Shown piece by piece: positions 10,401-18,965 of a stretch of DNA of 64,000 nt (the stretch's first letter is position 1; every line of letters begins with the position of its first letter). The position numbers and the translations under genes were made by a program. The notes beneath the pieces were generated by a model. It did not search any database. It was not told the origin of the DNA and saw nothing but the letters and a program-made list of their open reading frames with translations. This DNA comes from Mycolicibacterium tusciae JS617 (lineage in GTDB: Bacteria; Actinomycetota; Actinomycetes; Mycobacteriales; Mycobacteriaceae): positions 5,475,837 through 5,539,836 of the forward strand of contig NZ_KI912270.1 of the NCBI RefSeq assembly GCF_000243415.2, written 5' to 3'.

Positions 10401-10488
10401 AGGCCCAGTTTGGTCGGCAAGAATGCTCTCGCACAACGCTTCTGCGATGTGGCCATTCGTTGTTTAGGCGAGTGCCGCGTCGGGCAAC

Positions 10489-10836
10489 ATGGCAGACATG
10501 GCACGCGACGTATCCGACGACAACCCGCTCACACCCGAAGAGGCGCTCGACTCCGACGAGGTGCGTAACGACGACGGCGACGAGGTGGTCGACCCGCCGG
10601 AGAGGTGGATAGCCGCCAAAGACGACGAGACGTTGGACGAGCGCCTGGCCGAGGAGGTGCCCGACGTCGGGCCCGACGATATTGACCCGCGCGACGCCGA
10701 TGACAACAACCGGGAGACCGTGTCAATGTCTGACGACGAACTCGACCGCCTCGACCCCACGCAACACGGCACCGAAAGCGGCCAGATCGACGGAACCCCC
10801 GAGGACGGCGACTCGTTCTTCGACGTCGAGAAGTGA
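10489..10836 (+). CDS. Acidic DUF5709-like protein
   Basis: A 115-residue, extremely acidic soluble protein. It carries PPERWIAAKDDETLDERLAE followed by VPDVGP, the signature of DUF5709-type actinobacterial proteins, plus repeated Asp-rich segments (NPLTPEEALDSDEV, DPRDADDNN). No enzymatic motif is present and the protein is probably largely disordered. An in-frame ATG at 10498 is an alternative start. It ends 4 nt before the convergent stop of the debranching-enzyme gene. The function is unknown. Confidence 0.65.
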   Translation: MADMARDVSDDNPLTPEEALDSDEVRNDDGDEVVDPPERWIAAKDDETLDERLAEEVPDVGPDDIDPRDADDNNRETVSMSDDELDRLDPTQHGTESGQIDGTPEDGDSFFDVEK

Positions 10837-10840
10837 CCGC

Positions 10841-12994
10841 CTAGAGCGCGGCGGCCTGCAGCACGACGACCGCGCGCCCCTCCACCGTCAACGTGCCGCC
10901 GGACGCTATGGGCTTGGGTTCGACCTCGGCGTTCGAGTCGGCGGCGGTATCGATCACCGGGACCCATGCGGGGCCGAACCGTTCCTCGGGCAACACGAAC
11001 TCGATCGGCTCGTAGTGGGCGTTGAAACACAGCACGAACGAATCGTCTGTGACCCGCTGACCGCGCTCATCGAGATCAGGAATGCCGTTCCCATTTAGAT
11101 ACACCGCAATCGATTTGGCGAACCCGGAGTCCCAGTCCTCGTCACTCATCTCCGAGCCGTCGGGTGCGAACCACGCAATGTCGGGTAGGCCGTCGCCTCC
11201 GCGTCTGCGCACCGGGACGCCGGAGAAGAACCGCCGCCGTCGGAACACCGGGTGCGCGGCCCGCAACGCCGACACGGTACTGGTGAACTCGATCAGCTCG
11301 GTGTCCGCTGTGGACCAGTCGATCCAGGACAGCTCGTTGTCCTGGCAGTAGACGTTGTTATTGCCCTGTTGCGTGCGCCCGAGTTCGTCGCCATGCGCGA
11401 GCATGGGAACACCCTGCGACAGCAGCAGTGTGGTCAGGAAGTTACGTTGCTGCCGGCCTCGCAGCTCGTTGACTTCTTGGTCATCGGTCGGACCCTCGAC
11501 CCCGCAGTTCCACGACCGGTTGTGGCTTTCCCCGTCGTTGTTGTCCTCGCCGTTGGCTTCGTTGTGTTTCTCGTTGTAGGACACCAGATCCCGCAACGTG
11601 AAGCCGTCGTGGGCGATGACGAAGTTGATTGATGCCACCGGCCGGCGGGCGGTGTTCTCGTAGAGGTCGGCCGACCCGGTCAACCGGGCCGCGAACTCGT
11701 CGAGCGTGGCCGGCTCCCCACGCCAGTAGTCACGCACGGTGTCGCGGTACTTGCCGTTCCACTCCGTCCACTGCGGCGGGAAGTTGCCGACCTGATAGCC
11801 ACCGGGGCCGACGTCCCACGGTTCGGCGATCAGCTTGACCTGGCTGACCGTCGGATCCTGTTGCACGAGTTCGAAGAACGTCGAAAGCCGGTCGACGTCG
11901 TAGAACTCGCGCGCCAGCGTCGAAGCGAGGTCGAACCGGAAACCGTCGACATGCATCTCGGTCACCCAGTACCGCAGCGAGTCCATGATGAGTTGCAGCG
12001 TGTGCGGGTGGCCGACGTTGAGGCTGTTACCCGTGCCGGTGTAGTCCATGTAGTAGCGCTTGTCGTCGTCGACCAGACGGTAGTAGGCCGCGTTGTCGAT
12101 GCCGCGCATGGATAGCGTCGGGCCGAGGTGGTTGCCCTCGGCGGTGTGGTTGTAGACGACGTCAAGGATCACCTCGATGCCCGCCTCGTGCAGGGCGCGC
12201 ACCATCGCCTTGAACTCCTGCACCTGCCCGCCGGGATTGGGGCTGGAGCTGTATTTGGAATCCGGCGCCAGGAACCCGATCGTGTTGTAGCCCCAGTAGT
12301 TGGAAAGACCCTTGTCGATCAGCGTGGAGTCGTTGGCGAAATGGTGGACGGGCATGAGCTCGATCGCATTGACACCCAACGTCTTCAGATGCTCGATGAT
12401 CACCGGGTGTGCGACAGCGGCGTAGGTGCCGCGGATCTGCTCGGGAATATCCGGATGCGTCTGTGTGAGCCCTTTGACGTGCGCCTCGTAGATGACTGTG
12501 TCGGCGTACTCGTGGCCGGGCGGGCGGTCGACGCCCCAGTCGAAGAAGGGGTTGATGACGGCGCACTTGGGCATGCTGGCCGCCGAGTCGTCGTCGTTGC
12601 GGCTGTCCGGCTCGCCGAAGTTATAGCTGAACAGCGACTGATTCCAGTCGAACGTGCCCTCGATGGCCTTGGCGTACGGGTCGAGCAGCAGCTTGTTGGG
12701 ATTGCATCGGTGGCCTGTTTCGGGGTCATACGGGCCGTGGACCCGGTAGCCATAGCGATGGCCGGGCTCAACGTTGGGGATGAAGGCGTGCCAGACGAAA
12801 CCGTCGACCTCGGGCAGCGTGAGCCGAGTCTCGACGCCGTCGGCATCGAACAGACACAGTTCGACACGGTCGGCGGCCTCGCTGAACAGCGCGAAGTTGG
12901 TCCCAGTGCCGTCGTAGGTCGCCCCCAGCGGGTAGGCCTTTCCCGGCCAGACCTCAAACTGGGTGGTGACCTGCTGATTGGCGGCTCGAGTCAA
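10841..12994 (-). CDS. glgX: Glycogen debranching enzyme, isoamylase type (GlgX/TreX)
   Basis: A 717-residue GH13 enzyme that hydrolyses alpha-1,6 branches of glycogen or alpha-glucan. Residues 10-110 form the N-terminal CBM48-like domain starting [20 protein letters not shown]. The catalytic barrel has [40 protein letters not shown] (nucleophile Asp), [20 protein letters not shown] (acid/base Glu) and [20 protein letters not shown]. The sequence tracks M. tuberculosis TreX (Rv1564c). The start chosen is TTG at 12994 with TGGAG 8 nt upstream; upstream codons in the frame lack family similarity. It lies convergent to the DUF5709-like gene and 50 nt from the divergent enoyl-CoA hydratase. It acts on the same polymer pool as TreS-Mak. 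Confidence 0.92.
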   Translation of the reverse strand: MTRAANQQVTTQFEVWPGKAYPLGATYDGTGTNFALFSEAADRVELCLFDADGVETRLTLPEVDGFVWHAFIPNVEPGHRYGYRVHGPYDPETGHRCNPNKLLLDPYAKAIEGTFDWNQSLFSYNFGEPDSRNDDDSAASMPKCAVINPFFDWGVDRPPGHEYADTVIYEAHVKGLTQTHPDIPEQIRGTYAAVAHPVIIEHLKTLGVNAIELMPVHHFANDSTLIDKGLSNYWGYNTIGFLAPDSKYSSSPNPGGQVQEFKAMVRALHEAGIEVILDVVYNHTAEGNHLGPTLSMRGIDNAAYYRLVDDDKRYYMDYTGTGNSLNVGHPHTLQLIMDSLRYWVTEMHVDGFRFDLASTLAREFYDVDRLSTFFELVQQDPTVSQVKLIAEPWDVGPGGYQVGNFPPQWTEWNGKYRDTVRDYWRGEPATLDEFAARLTGSADLYENTARRPVASINFVIAHDGFTLRDLVSYNEKHNEANGEDNNDGESHNRSWNCGVEGPTDDQEVNELRGRQQRNFLTTLLLSQGVPMLAHGDELGRTQQGNNNVYCQDNELSWIDWSTADTELIEFTSTVSALRAAHPVFRRRRFFSGVPVRRRGGDGLPDIAWFAPDGSEMSDEDWDSGFAKSIAVYLNGNGIPDLDERGQRVTDDSFVLCFNAHYEPIEFVLPEERFGPAWVPVIDTAADSNAEVEPKPIASGGTLTVEGRAVVVLQAAAL

Positions 12995-13044
12995 AGCTGT
13001 AACTCCAAAAGATCGATGAATACGGATTAAGGCGACGTTAGGGG

Positions 13045-13881
13045 ATGCCCAATGCGACAGCATTACAATCAATGAGCCCATCACCTGAATACCGCACATT
13101 GCTGCTGGCCATCGATAGTGGTGTGGCGACCATCACGCTCAACCGGCCCAAGCAGCGCAACGCCGTCGGCGACGGCATGCGCGAGGAGCTCGCGGACGCC
13201 TACCGCAGCTGCGACCGTGACGATGGCGTGCGTGCCATCGTGCTGACGGGCGCCCCGCCGGCGTTCTGCGCAGGCGCCGACCTCGCCGCGGGCGAGGACA
13301 CCTTCGGCGAGCCCGGTGCGGGGTTTTCTGCGGCCGGTATCGACGTACCCGCCTGGACGCTGTCGAAGCCGGTGATCGCCGCCGTTAGCGGCCACGCGAT
13401 CGGGTTGGGATTGACGTTGGCGTTGCAGTGCGACATCCGGTTCTTCGCCGCCGATGCCCGGTACGGCGTGGTCCAGGTGCGGCGCGGAGTCGTCGGCGAC
13501 GCGTACGCACACTGGGTGCTGCCGCGCATGGTCGGAATCGCCAACGCTGCCGAAATCCTGCTGACCGGAGCGACATTCGATGGATATCGCGCCGTTGAGC
13601 TTGGCTTGGGCAGCCGGGTGCTCGACGCCGACCAGGTGCTTCCGGCAGCCCTGGCGGTGGCGCATGACATCGCCACGAACACCGCACCGATGTCGGTGGC
13701 GGCCAGCAAGCGGTTGTTGTGGGACTCGTTCGACCTCGACCGCGCCGCCGTAGGACGCCGCGAAACCGAGATCCATCTCGCGGTCATGGCGCACGACGAC
13801 GCGAAGGAAGGCGTGCGCGCTTTCCAGGCGCACAGGCCCCCCGAGTGGTCGGGCAATCCAGTGGACCCCACCGTCGGATAG
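13045..13881 (+). CDS. Enoyl-CoA hydratase/isomerase family protein
   Basis: The 278-residue crotonase-fold protein has the oxyanion-hole segments APPAFCAGADLA and AVSGHAIGLGLTLALQCDIR. Where classical hydratases have a Pro-Glu in the catalytic loop, this one reads ARYGVVQVRRGVVGDAYAHW, with Gln where the Glu is expected. It may therefore not be a classical hydratase. ATG 13045 has AAGGCG upstream; ATG 13072 (MSPSPEYRTL) is an alternative closer to family length. It is divergent from glgX. The substrate is unknown. Confidence 0.85.
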   Translation: MPNATALQSMSPSPEYRTLLLAIDSGVATITLNRPKQRNAVGDGMREELADAYRSCDRDDGVRAIVLTGAPPAFCAGADLAAGEDTFGEPGAGFSAAGIDVPAWTLSKPVIAAVSGHAIGLGLTLALQCDIRFFAADARYGVVQVRRGVVGDAYAHWVLPRMVGIANAAEILLTGATFDGYRAVELGLGSRVLDADQVLPAALAVAHDIATNTAPMSVAASKRLLWDSFDLDRAAVGRRETEIHLAVMAHDDAKEGVRAFQAHRPPEWSGNPVDPTVG

Positions 13882-13934
13882 CCTGACAGGTGCAGCTGGT
13901 CTGCCGTCGCCTCCGGGCGTCGGCATCGAGCGGC

Positions 13935-14125
13935 GCACGCTATCTAGGTGCGGCGCGAGAGGGAACCCGGTGAGAATCCGAGACTGTCCCGCAGCGGTAT
14001 ATGCAGGAACGACCGCCGTCATCAGCACTGGCCCACCCCGGCTGGGAAGCGACGGCCACTAGGAGCGGTTGCCCCCTATAGGGCAGTCGCGGGCCTGCGA
14101 GTCCGAAGACCTGCCGGCTGTACCG
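13935..14125 (+). ncRNA. Cobalamin riboswitch (AdoCbl/B12 aptamer)
   Basis: The leader before metE carries the conserved cobalamin aptamer elements in order: GGGAACCCGGTGAGAATCCG at about 13961, ACTGTCCCGCAGCGGTA just after it, and the closing B12-box region GAGTCCGAAGACCTGCCGG near 14099-14117. When B12 is bound, expression of the B12-independent methionine synthase downstream should fall. M. tuberculosis metE has the same arrangement. Outer helix boundaries are approximate. Confidence 0.92.
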
Positions 14126-14209
14126 GGCGCGCCGCGTCCGGTGGTTATCGCCTCGTGGAATGGGCCGTGGCCGAAGCGGTCGACTAGTGGCAATGGCCGT
14201 GTTCGGCAC

Positions 14210-14252
14210 GACGTCTCCTGGCGATGACCATCCGTCGCACCAAGAGGACGTC
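14210..14252 (+). promoter_or_regulatory. Putative ribosome-site-sequestering hairpin of the metE leader
   Basis: GACGTCTCCT (14210-14219) can pair imperfectly (8 of 10, with GACGTC self-complementary) with AGAGGACGTC (14243-14252), which contains the metE ribosome binding site just before the ATG. This is a plausible translational expression platform for the cobalamin riboswitch. It is inferred by eye; no folding was computed. Confidence 0.4.
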
Positions 14253-14255
14253 TTC

Positions 14256-16523
14256 ATGACCGCAACACCCTTTTCAGCCACCACCCTGGGATCCCCTCGT
14301 ATCGGCCCCAACCGCGAACTCAAACGCGCCGTCGAGAAGTACTGGGCGGGCAACCTCGACCGTGCCGGACTGGAGTCCGTCGCCGCCAAGCTGCGGCGCG
14401 ACACCTGGGAGACCCTCGCCGCGGCAGGCCTCGACTCGATTCCGGTCAACACCTTTTCCTACTACGACCAGGTGCTCGACACCGCAGTGCTGGTGGGCGC
14501 ACTGCCGTCCCGAGTCACCGACATCGATGACGATCTGGATCGCTACTTCGCGGCGGCGCGGGGCAACGACTCGACCGCACCGCTGGAGATGACCAAGTGG
14601 TTCGACACCAACTACCACTACATCGTGCCCGAGATCGGTCCCGGCACCAGCTTCGAGCTGAACCCGGCGAAGGTCCTCGGTGAACTGGAAGAGGCTCGCG
14701 CCCTTGGTATTCCGTCCCGGCCCGTCATCGTGGGACCGATCACGTTCCTGGCGTTGAGTAAAGCTGTGGATGGCGCAGGCGCTCCCGTCGACCGGCTTGC
14801 CGACCTGGTCGTGGTCTACGGCGAACTGCTGAAGCTGCTCGCCGAGCAGGGTGTGGAGTGGGTTCAGATCGACGAGCCGGTGCTCGTGACCGACATCCTC
14901 GAGAACGCAGCCGAGTTCACCACACAGACCTACGACCACTTGGGCGGGCTGGCCAACCGGCCGTCGATCTTCGTCGCGACCTACTTCGGCGCGCTCAACG
15001 GAGTGCTGCCCGTACTGGCGCGCACGCCCGTGGAGGCCATCGGTGTCGACCTCGTCGCAGGCGGGGGCTCCGCGGTCGCCGGCGAGTTCGCGAATAAGAC
15101 ACTGGTGGCGGGCGTCGTGGACGGGCGCAACATCTGGCGCACGGATCTTGCGGCGGCGTTGGGCACCTTGGAGACGCTGCTGGGTAGCGCCGCCGCGGTG
15201 GCTGTCTCTACTTCGTGTTCGACGCTTCACGTGCCCTATGCGCTGGATGCCGAGGACGGGATGGATCCCGAGCTGCGCAGTTGGCTGGCGTTCGGACTGG
15301 AGAAGGTCACCGAGGTCGTCACATTGGCACGCGGTCTTAAGGACGGTCGCGAGGCGATCTCGGCCGAAGTCGCCGCATCCAACGCCGCCATCGCGTCACG
15401 CCGGGCGGACCCTCGGCTCAACAACGGGCATGTGCGGTCGCGGATCTCGTCGATCAATGCCTCCGGCTCTGAGCGTGGGCCGGCCGACGAGCGCCGCGTC
15501 GCGCAGAATGACCGGCTGCGGCTGCCTGTCCTGCCGACCACCACGATCGGGTCGTACCCGCAGACGTCGGCCATTCGCGTGGCGCGGGCTGACCTGCGGA
15601 CCGGGAAGATCGACCAGGCCGAGTACGAGCGGCGGATGCGCTCGGAGATCGCCGACGTCATCAGGCTGCAGGAGGACCTCGGCATCGACGTGCTGGTACA
15701 CGGCGAGCCCGAACGCAACGACATGGTGCAGTACTTCGCCGAGCAGCTCGACGGGTTCTTCGCCACACAGAACGGCTGGGTGCAGTCGTACGGCAGCCGT
15801 TGTGTGCGGCCGCCGATTTTGTACGGCGACGTGGCGCGGCCGAATCCGATGACGGTGCAATGGATCACGTATGCGCGATCGCTGACGGAGAAGCCGGTCA
15901 AGGGCATGCTCACCGGCCCGGTGACGATTCTCGCGTGGTCATTCGTGCGCGACGATCAGCCACTCGCCGACACGGCGGCGCAAGTCGCGCTGGCGATCCG
16001 CGACGAGTCCGTCGATCTTGAGGCGGCGGGGATCGCGATCATCCAGGTCGACGAGGCCGCACTGCGTGAGCTCTTACCGTTGCGCGCAAAGGAGAAAGAG
16101 GCCTATCTGCGGTGGGCCGTCAACGCCTTCCGGTTCGCGACGTCGGGTGTCAGCGACGCCACGCAGATCCACACGCACTTGTGCTACTCGGAGTTCGGCG
16201 ACGTGATCGGCGCGATCGCCGACCTGGACGCCGACGTCACCTCGATCGAGGCGGCGCGCTCGCATATGGAGGTTCTCGACGACCTCAATGCGGCGGGATT
16301 CACCAACAGCGTCGGGCCTGGTGTCTACGACATCCACTCGCCGAGGGTCCCCGGCGCCGACGAGATGGCCGCGTCGCTTCGGGATGCCCTGAAATCGGTT
16401 CCTGCCGAACGTCTCTGGGTCAACCCCGATTGCGGACTCAAGACACGCACCACCGAACAGGTGACCGCATCACTGGAGCATCTCGTCGCGGCCGCCGCCA
16501 AGGTTCGTGCCGGGCTGAGCTAG
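14256..16523 (+). CDS. metE: Cobalamin-independent methionine synthase
   Basis: MetE (5-methyltetrahydropteroyltriglutamate-homocysteine methyltransferase) makes methionine without B12. The 755-residue protein has the N-terminal folate half starting [20 protein letters not shown] and the C-terminal catalytic half. The C-terminal half has [12 protein letters not shown], the zinc ligands in [10 protein letters not shown] (His, Cys) and the last Cys in [11 protein letters not shown]. Length is normal. The ATG at 14256 has AGAGGA 7 nt upstream; longer versions start inside the riboswitch leader and are rejected. Regulation by the upstream cobalamin riboswitch is expected. The stop overlaps the convergent pncA stop by 3-4 nt. 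Confidence 0.96.
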   Translation: MTATPFSATTLGSPRIGPNRELKRAVEKYWAGNLDRAGLESVAAKLRRDTWETLAAAGLDSIPVNTFSYYDQVLDTAVLVGALPSRVTDIDDDLDRYFAAARGNDSTAPLEMTKWFDTNYHYIVPEIGPGTSFELNPAKVLGELEEARALGIPSRPVIVGPITFLALSKAVDGAGAPVDRLADLVVVYGELLKLLAEQGVEWVQIDEPVLVTDILENAAEFTTQTYDHLGGLANRPSIFVATYFGALNGVLPVLARTPVEAIGVDLVAGGGSAVAGEFANKTLVAGVVDGRNIWRTDLAAALGTLETLLGSAAAVAVSTSCSTLHVPYALDAEDGMDPELRSWLAFGLEKVTEVVTLARGLKDGREAISAEVAASNAAIASRRADPRLNNGHVRSRISSINASGSERGPADERRVAQNDRLRLPVLPTTTIGSYPQTSAIRVARADLRTGKIDQAEYERRMRSEIADVIRLQEDLGIDVLVHGEPERNDMVQYFAEQLDGFFATQNGWVQSYGSRCVRPPILYGDVARPNPMTVQWITYARSLTEKPVKGMLTGPVTILAWSFVRDDQPLADTAAQVALAIRDESVDLEAAGIAIIQVDEAALRELLPLRAKEKEAYLRWAVNAFRFATSGVSDATQIHTHLCYSEFGDVIGAIADLDADVTSIEAARSHMEVLDDLNAAGFTNSVGPGVYDIHSPRVPGADEMAASLRDALKSVPAERLWVNPDCGLKTRTTEQVTASLEHLVAAAAKVRAGLS

Positions 16524-17071
16524 CTGATCTGGACGCCTGCGGCACGCATGTCCTCGATGGCCCTCGCTGTCGACTCGGGCGCGACGCCGGCGGTCAGGTC
16601 CAGCAACACGCGAGTGGCGAAGCCCGCCTCCACAGCGGCCGCGGCCGTCGCCTGCACGCAGTAGTCCGTCGCGATACCAACGATGTCGACCTCGTCGATG
16701 CCACGTTCTCGTAACCAGTCGGCCAGTGGTGTGCCGTCGTCGTCGGAGCCTTCGAAACCGCTGTAGGCGGCCGCGTACTGGCCCTTGCGGAAGACGGCCT
16801 CGACGGCGTCGGTGTCCAGGTTCGGATGGAAATCGGCACCCGATGTCTGCACCACGCAGTGCCGCGGCCACGACACCGCATAGTCCGGATGGTCGGAGAA
16901 ATGTTCGCCGGGATCGATGTGGAAATCCTTGGTGGCGACCACGTGTGCGTAGCCGTGAACCCCCGCAAGCAACTCGCTGATGCCGGTCGCAACCTCGGCG
17001 CCGCGACTCACCTCCAGCGAACCCCCCTCGCAGAAGTCGTTCTGCACGTCAGTGATGATCAACGCCCGCAT
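16520..17071 (-). CDS. pncA: Nicotinamidase/pyrazinamidase
   Basis: PncA hydrolyses nicotinamide to nicotinate in NAD recycling and, in M. tuberculosis, activates the drug pyrazinamide. In the 183-residue product the catalytic triad is present at the same positions as in M. tuberculosis: Asp8 (ITDVQNDF), Lys96 (FRKGQY) and Cys138 (IATDYCV). The metal ligands Asp49, His51, His57 and His71 are also conserved. The gene is convergent to metE, with overlapping stops. It starts 9 nt after the stop of a membrane-protein gene on the same strand, so it appears to be the last gene of that operon. The ribosome site GGAGG lies about 16 nt from the ATG, rather far. Confidence 0.95.
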   Translation of the reverse strand: MRALIITDVQNDFCEGGSLEVSRGAEVATGISELLAGVHGYAHVVATKDFHIDPGEHFSDHPDYAVSWPRHCVVQTSGADFHPNLDTDAVEAVFRKGQYAAAYSGFEGSDDDGTPLADWLRERGIDEVDIVGIATDYCVQATAAAAVEAGFATRVLLDLTAGVAPESTARAIEDMRAAGVQIS

Positions 17072-17080
17072 AGCTAAAAT

Positions 17081-18373
17081 TTACCCTCCAAAGAGCAGGT
17101 ACAGCCCGGTGAACGTGTACCCGACCATCACCAGCATCATCGCCAGCTGCCCCGTCAACTGGTGGGCCTTGGGCAGCAGGCGCAACGCCCGGTCGTGTGC
17201 GGCGATCACCCCGGCCACATGCCCGGCCACCACGCAGCCGACCTTGATGGTCGCCAGCAGCGACGGATGAAGCGACAGAAAGTAGTTCACATCGGCATCC
17301 ATACCGAGTAGCAGGTAGACGGTCTGTTGTCCCCGCTCGAGCAGGTAGGTCAGGTAGTGGGCGAACACGTAGCCAACGACGATCGGGATCAGTGAGTGTG
17401 CCATCTGCCCCGGCAGCGTGCGGCGCTGCTCGCGATCGACTCCTCCCGTCGCCCTCGCGGCCAACCAGAAGGTGGCCGCGACCACCCCCGAGAACACGAG
17501 CAGGCCGGCCGTGTTGATCAGCGTGGCCGTCGCGGCGGATCCCGCAGTCTCGTCGATGAACGTGCGCCACTGCGGCCTCGCGGAGAAACTGTCGAAGGCC
17601 GTCGACCCCAGCAGCACCGACAGCACCGCGACGATGCCCCGCCGCACCGGCAGCGACGGCAGATGGTCGAACGGGTTGCCGATCGCGATGCGGCCATCAC
17701 GGTTGCGCCGCAGCGCCGACAACCGCGACACCACCATGCCGTACACCTCGAATGGGTCTGCGCGGGCGCACCAGCGCGCGCCGCACACGAAAGCACCTGC
17801 GAGGGTGACGGCCAGGTAGACCAGCAACCAAATCCGAATGGCGGCAAGCGATCCCGGATCCGGACTGGCCAGCTCCAGCCATACGAACGCGAACAGGCCC
17901 AGCGCCGCAGGCCAGTAACCCAGCGCCTCCGGATAGGTGCGTAGCGACCTAGCGCCGAGCAGTCGGTGCACCGTGCGCACCGGCGAGAGCACCCGCCATA
18001 CCGGACCGAGCACCAGCGACACCGCGACCAGGCCGACCCAGATCAGCACGTAGAACACGCCGGGCAGTGGATTGTCGGCGTTCTGCGGACCGAGGAACGC
18101 GGCGAGGGCCACCCACGCCGCGAGGAGCAGGCCGACGATGCCGACCGCCCAGCGCGTGACCGGCGCGTCCACTGCGGCGGTCACCCAACCCGGCAGCTCG
18201 CGGCCGGGCTTGGCGGGATCGAATCTTGGCTTGCGCCATGCCAGTGCGACGACGGCGAACGTGAACGTGAGTGCCCACGCGGCCCCGATCAACGCGTACG
18301 TGAAGGGGATCGGGAGATCGGCAGAGCCGCCCAGTCCATGGGCGAGCACGGTCACCGAGCCGTCGGCGTTCAC
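17081..18373 (-). CDS. Polytopic membrane protein of a cupredoxin-associated operon
   Basis: A 430-residue integral membrane protein with about ten predicted helices; the first is at about 20-45. Charged loops are short. Notable segments are WLELASPDP, FVCGARWCARADPFEVYGMV (two Cys beside a basic loop) and IPIVVGYVFAHYLTYLLERG with a His in a membrane helix. Actinobacterial homologues are sometimes labelled fenitrothion hydrolase, which I regard as uninformative. The GTG start overlaps the stop of the cupredoxin-like lipoprotein gene. The stop is 9 nt before pncA. The family function is unknown; transport or redox/metal handling is inferred only from its partners. Confidence 0.7.
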   Translation of the reverse strand: MNADGSVTVLAHGLGGSADLPIPFTYALIGAAWALTFTFAVVALAWRKPRFDPAKPGRELPGWVTAAVDAPVTRWAVGIVGLLLAAWVALAAFLGPQNADNPLPGVFYVLIWVGLVAVSLVLGPVWRVLSPVRTVHRLLGARSLRTYPEALGYWPAALGLFAFVWLELASPDPGSLAAIRIWLLVYLAVTLAGAFVCGARWCARADPFEVYGMVVSRLSALRRNRDGRIAIGNPFDHLPSLPVRRGIVAVLSVLLGSTAFDSFSARPQWRTFIDETAGSAATATLINTAGLLVFSGVVAATFWLAARATGGVDREQRRTLPGQMAHSLIPIVVGYVFAHYLTYLLERGQQTVYLLLGMDADVNYFLSLHPSLLATIKVGCVVAGHVAGVIAAHDRALRLLPKAHQLTGQLAMMLVMVGYTFTGLYLLFGG

Positions 18374-18786
18374 CGCACCGTGATGGTGGCGACGGTCTTG
18401 TTCAGCTCGTGCAGCTCGACGTCGACCTTGCCCGGTACGGCGACGGTGAACTGAAACGACTGGCCCGGTTTGTTCTCGATCTGGTACGAGTGCTCGGGGT
18501 TCGAGTGGACGTGCAACTCGTCGACGGCGTCGCTGTCGACGCGGATGACGATCGGCTCATTGACCGTCGCCGTGAACTGCGCGTTGGTGGGCGTGACATT
18601 GCCACCCGCGATCTTGACGTCCAAGACGAGCCGATCGGGCGGCGCCTGCTGATCGGTCATGTCGGACGGGTCGACCGTCGACGCTGACGGGGTGGCCTCA
18701 GTGCCGCTGGGACTTTCGCTGCCACCGCAGGCGGTGGTGAGGAAGGCAGCGGTGATCAAGAACGAGAGCACCGTTGTCTTGTTCAC
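18370..18786 (-). CDS. Lipoprotein with cupredoxin-like domain
   Basis: A 138-residue secreted lipoprotein: signal peptide, then lipobox LTTACG, with Cys20 as the predicted acylation site. A Ser/Thr/Pro linker leads to a beta-rich domain (residues 50-138) with the pattern VVNEPIVIRVDSD-type strand, DELHVHSNPEHSYQ and a final VELHELNKTVATITVR strand. This is the layout of small EfeO/cupredoxin-like domains, with two His in the HVHS loop that could bind a metal. The usual Cys/Met copper ligands are not obvious. The GTG start and the stop both overlap neighbouring genes (GTGA), so it is translationally coupled on both sides. Confidence 0.7.
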   Translation of the reverse strand: MNKTTVLSFLITAAFLTTACGGSESPSGTEATPSASTVDPSDMTDQQAPPDRLVLDVKIAGGNVTPTNAQFTATVNEPIVIRVDSDAVDELHVHSNPEHSYQIENKPGQSFQFTVAVPGKVDVELHELNKTVATITVR

Positions 18787-18965
18787 GGTGCTCCATCCTT
18801 GTCCGCCGCGGCCGTCCCGTCGCTGCCAGGTGCGTCACCCTTGCGCCGATTTTTCACCGCGATGTACACGACGACCCCCGCTACCACGAAGGCAGGGGCG
18901 AAGGCCGGAACGGCGAGCCAGATAGGGTGGTCCGCCAGGATGACAACGTTGGGTGCAGCCATCAT
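18783..18965 (-). CDS. Small single-pass membrane protein
   Basis: A 60-residue protein with one transmembrane helix (about residues 15-38, in PIWLAVPAFAPAFVVAGVVV) and a basic then acidic C-terminal tail (VKNRRKGDAPGSDG). The ATG overlaps the stop of the large upstream membrane-protein gene (ATGA) and its own stop overlaps the lipoprotein start. It is clearly part of one coupled translation unit despite its size. A second ATG follows directly at 18962. It could be a small subunit of a membrane complex; this is inference. Confidence 0.65.
   Translation of the reverse strand: MMAAPNVVILADHPIWLAVPAFAPAFVVAGVVVYIAVKNRRKGDAPGSDGTAAADKDGAP

Noticed and set aside
14160..14255. Extended N-terminus for MetE
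   Set aside because: These codons lie in the riboswitch leader and have no similarity to MetE; ATG 14256 has a ribosome site and correct family length.
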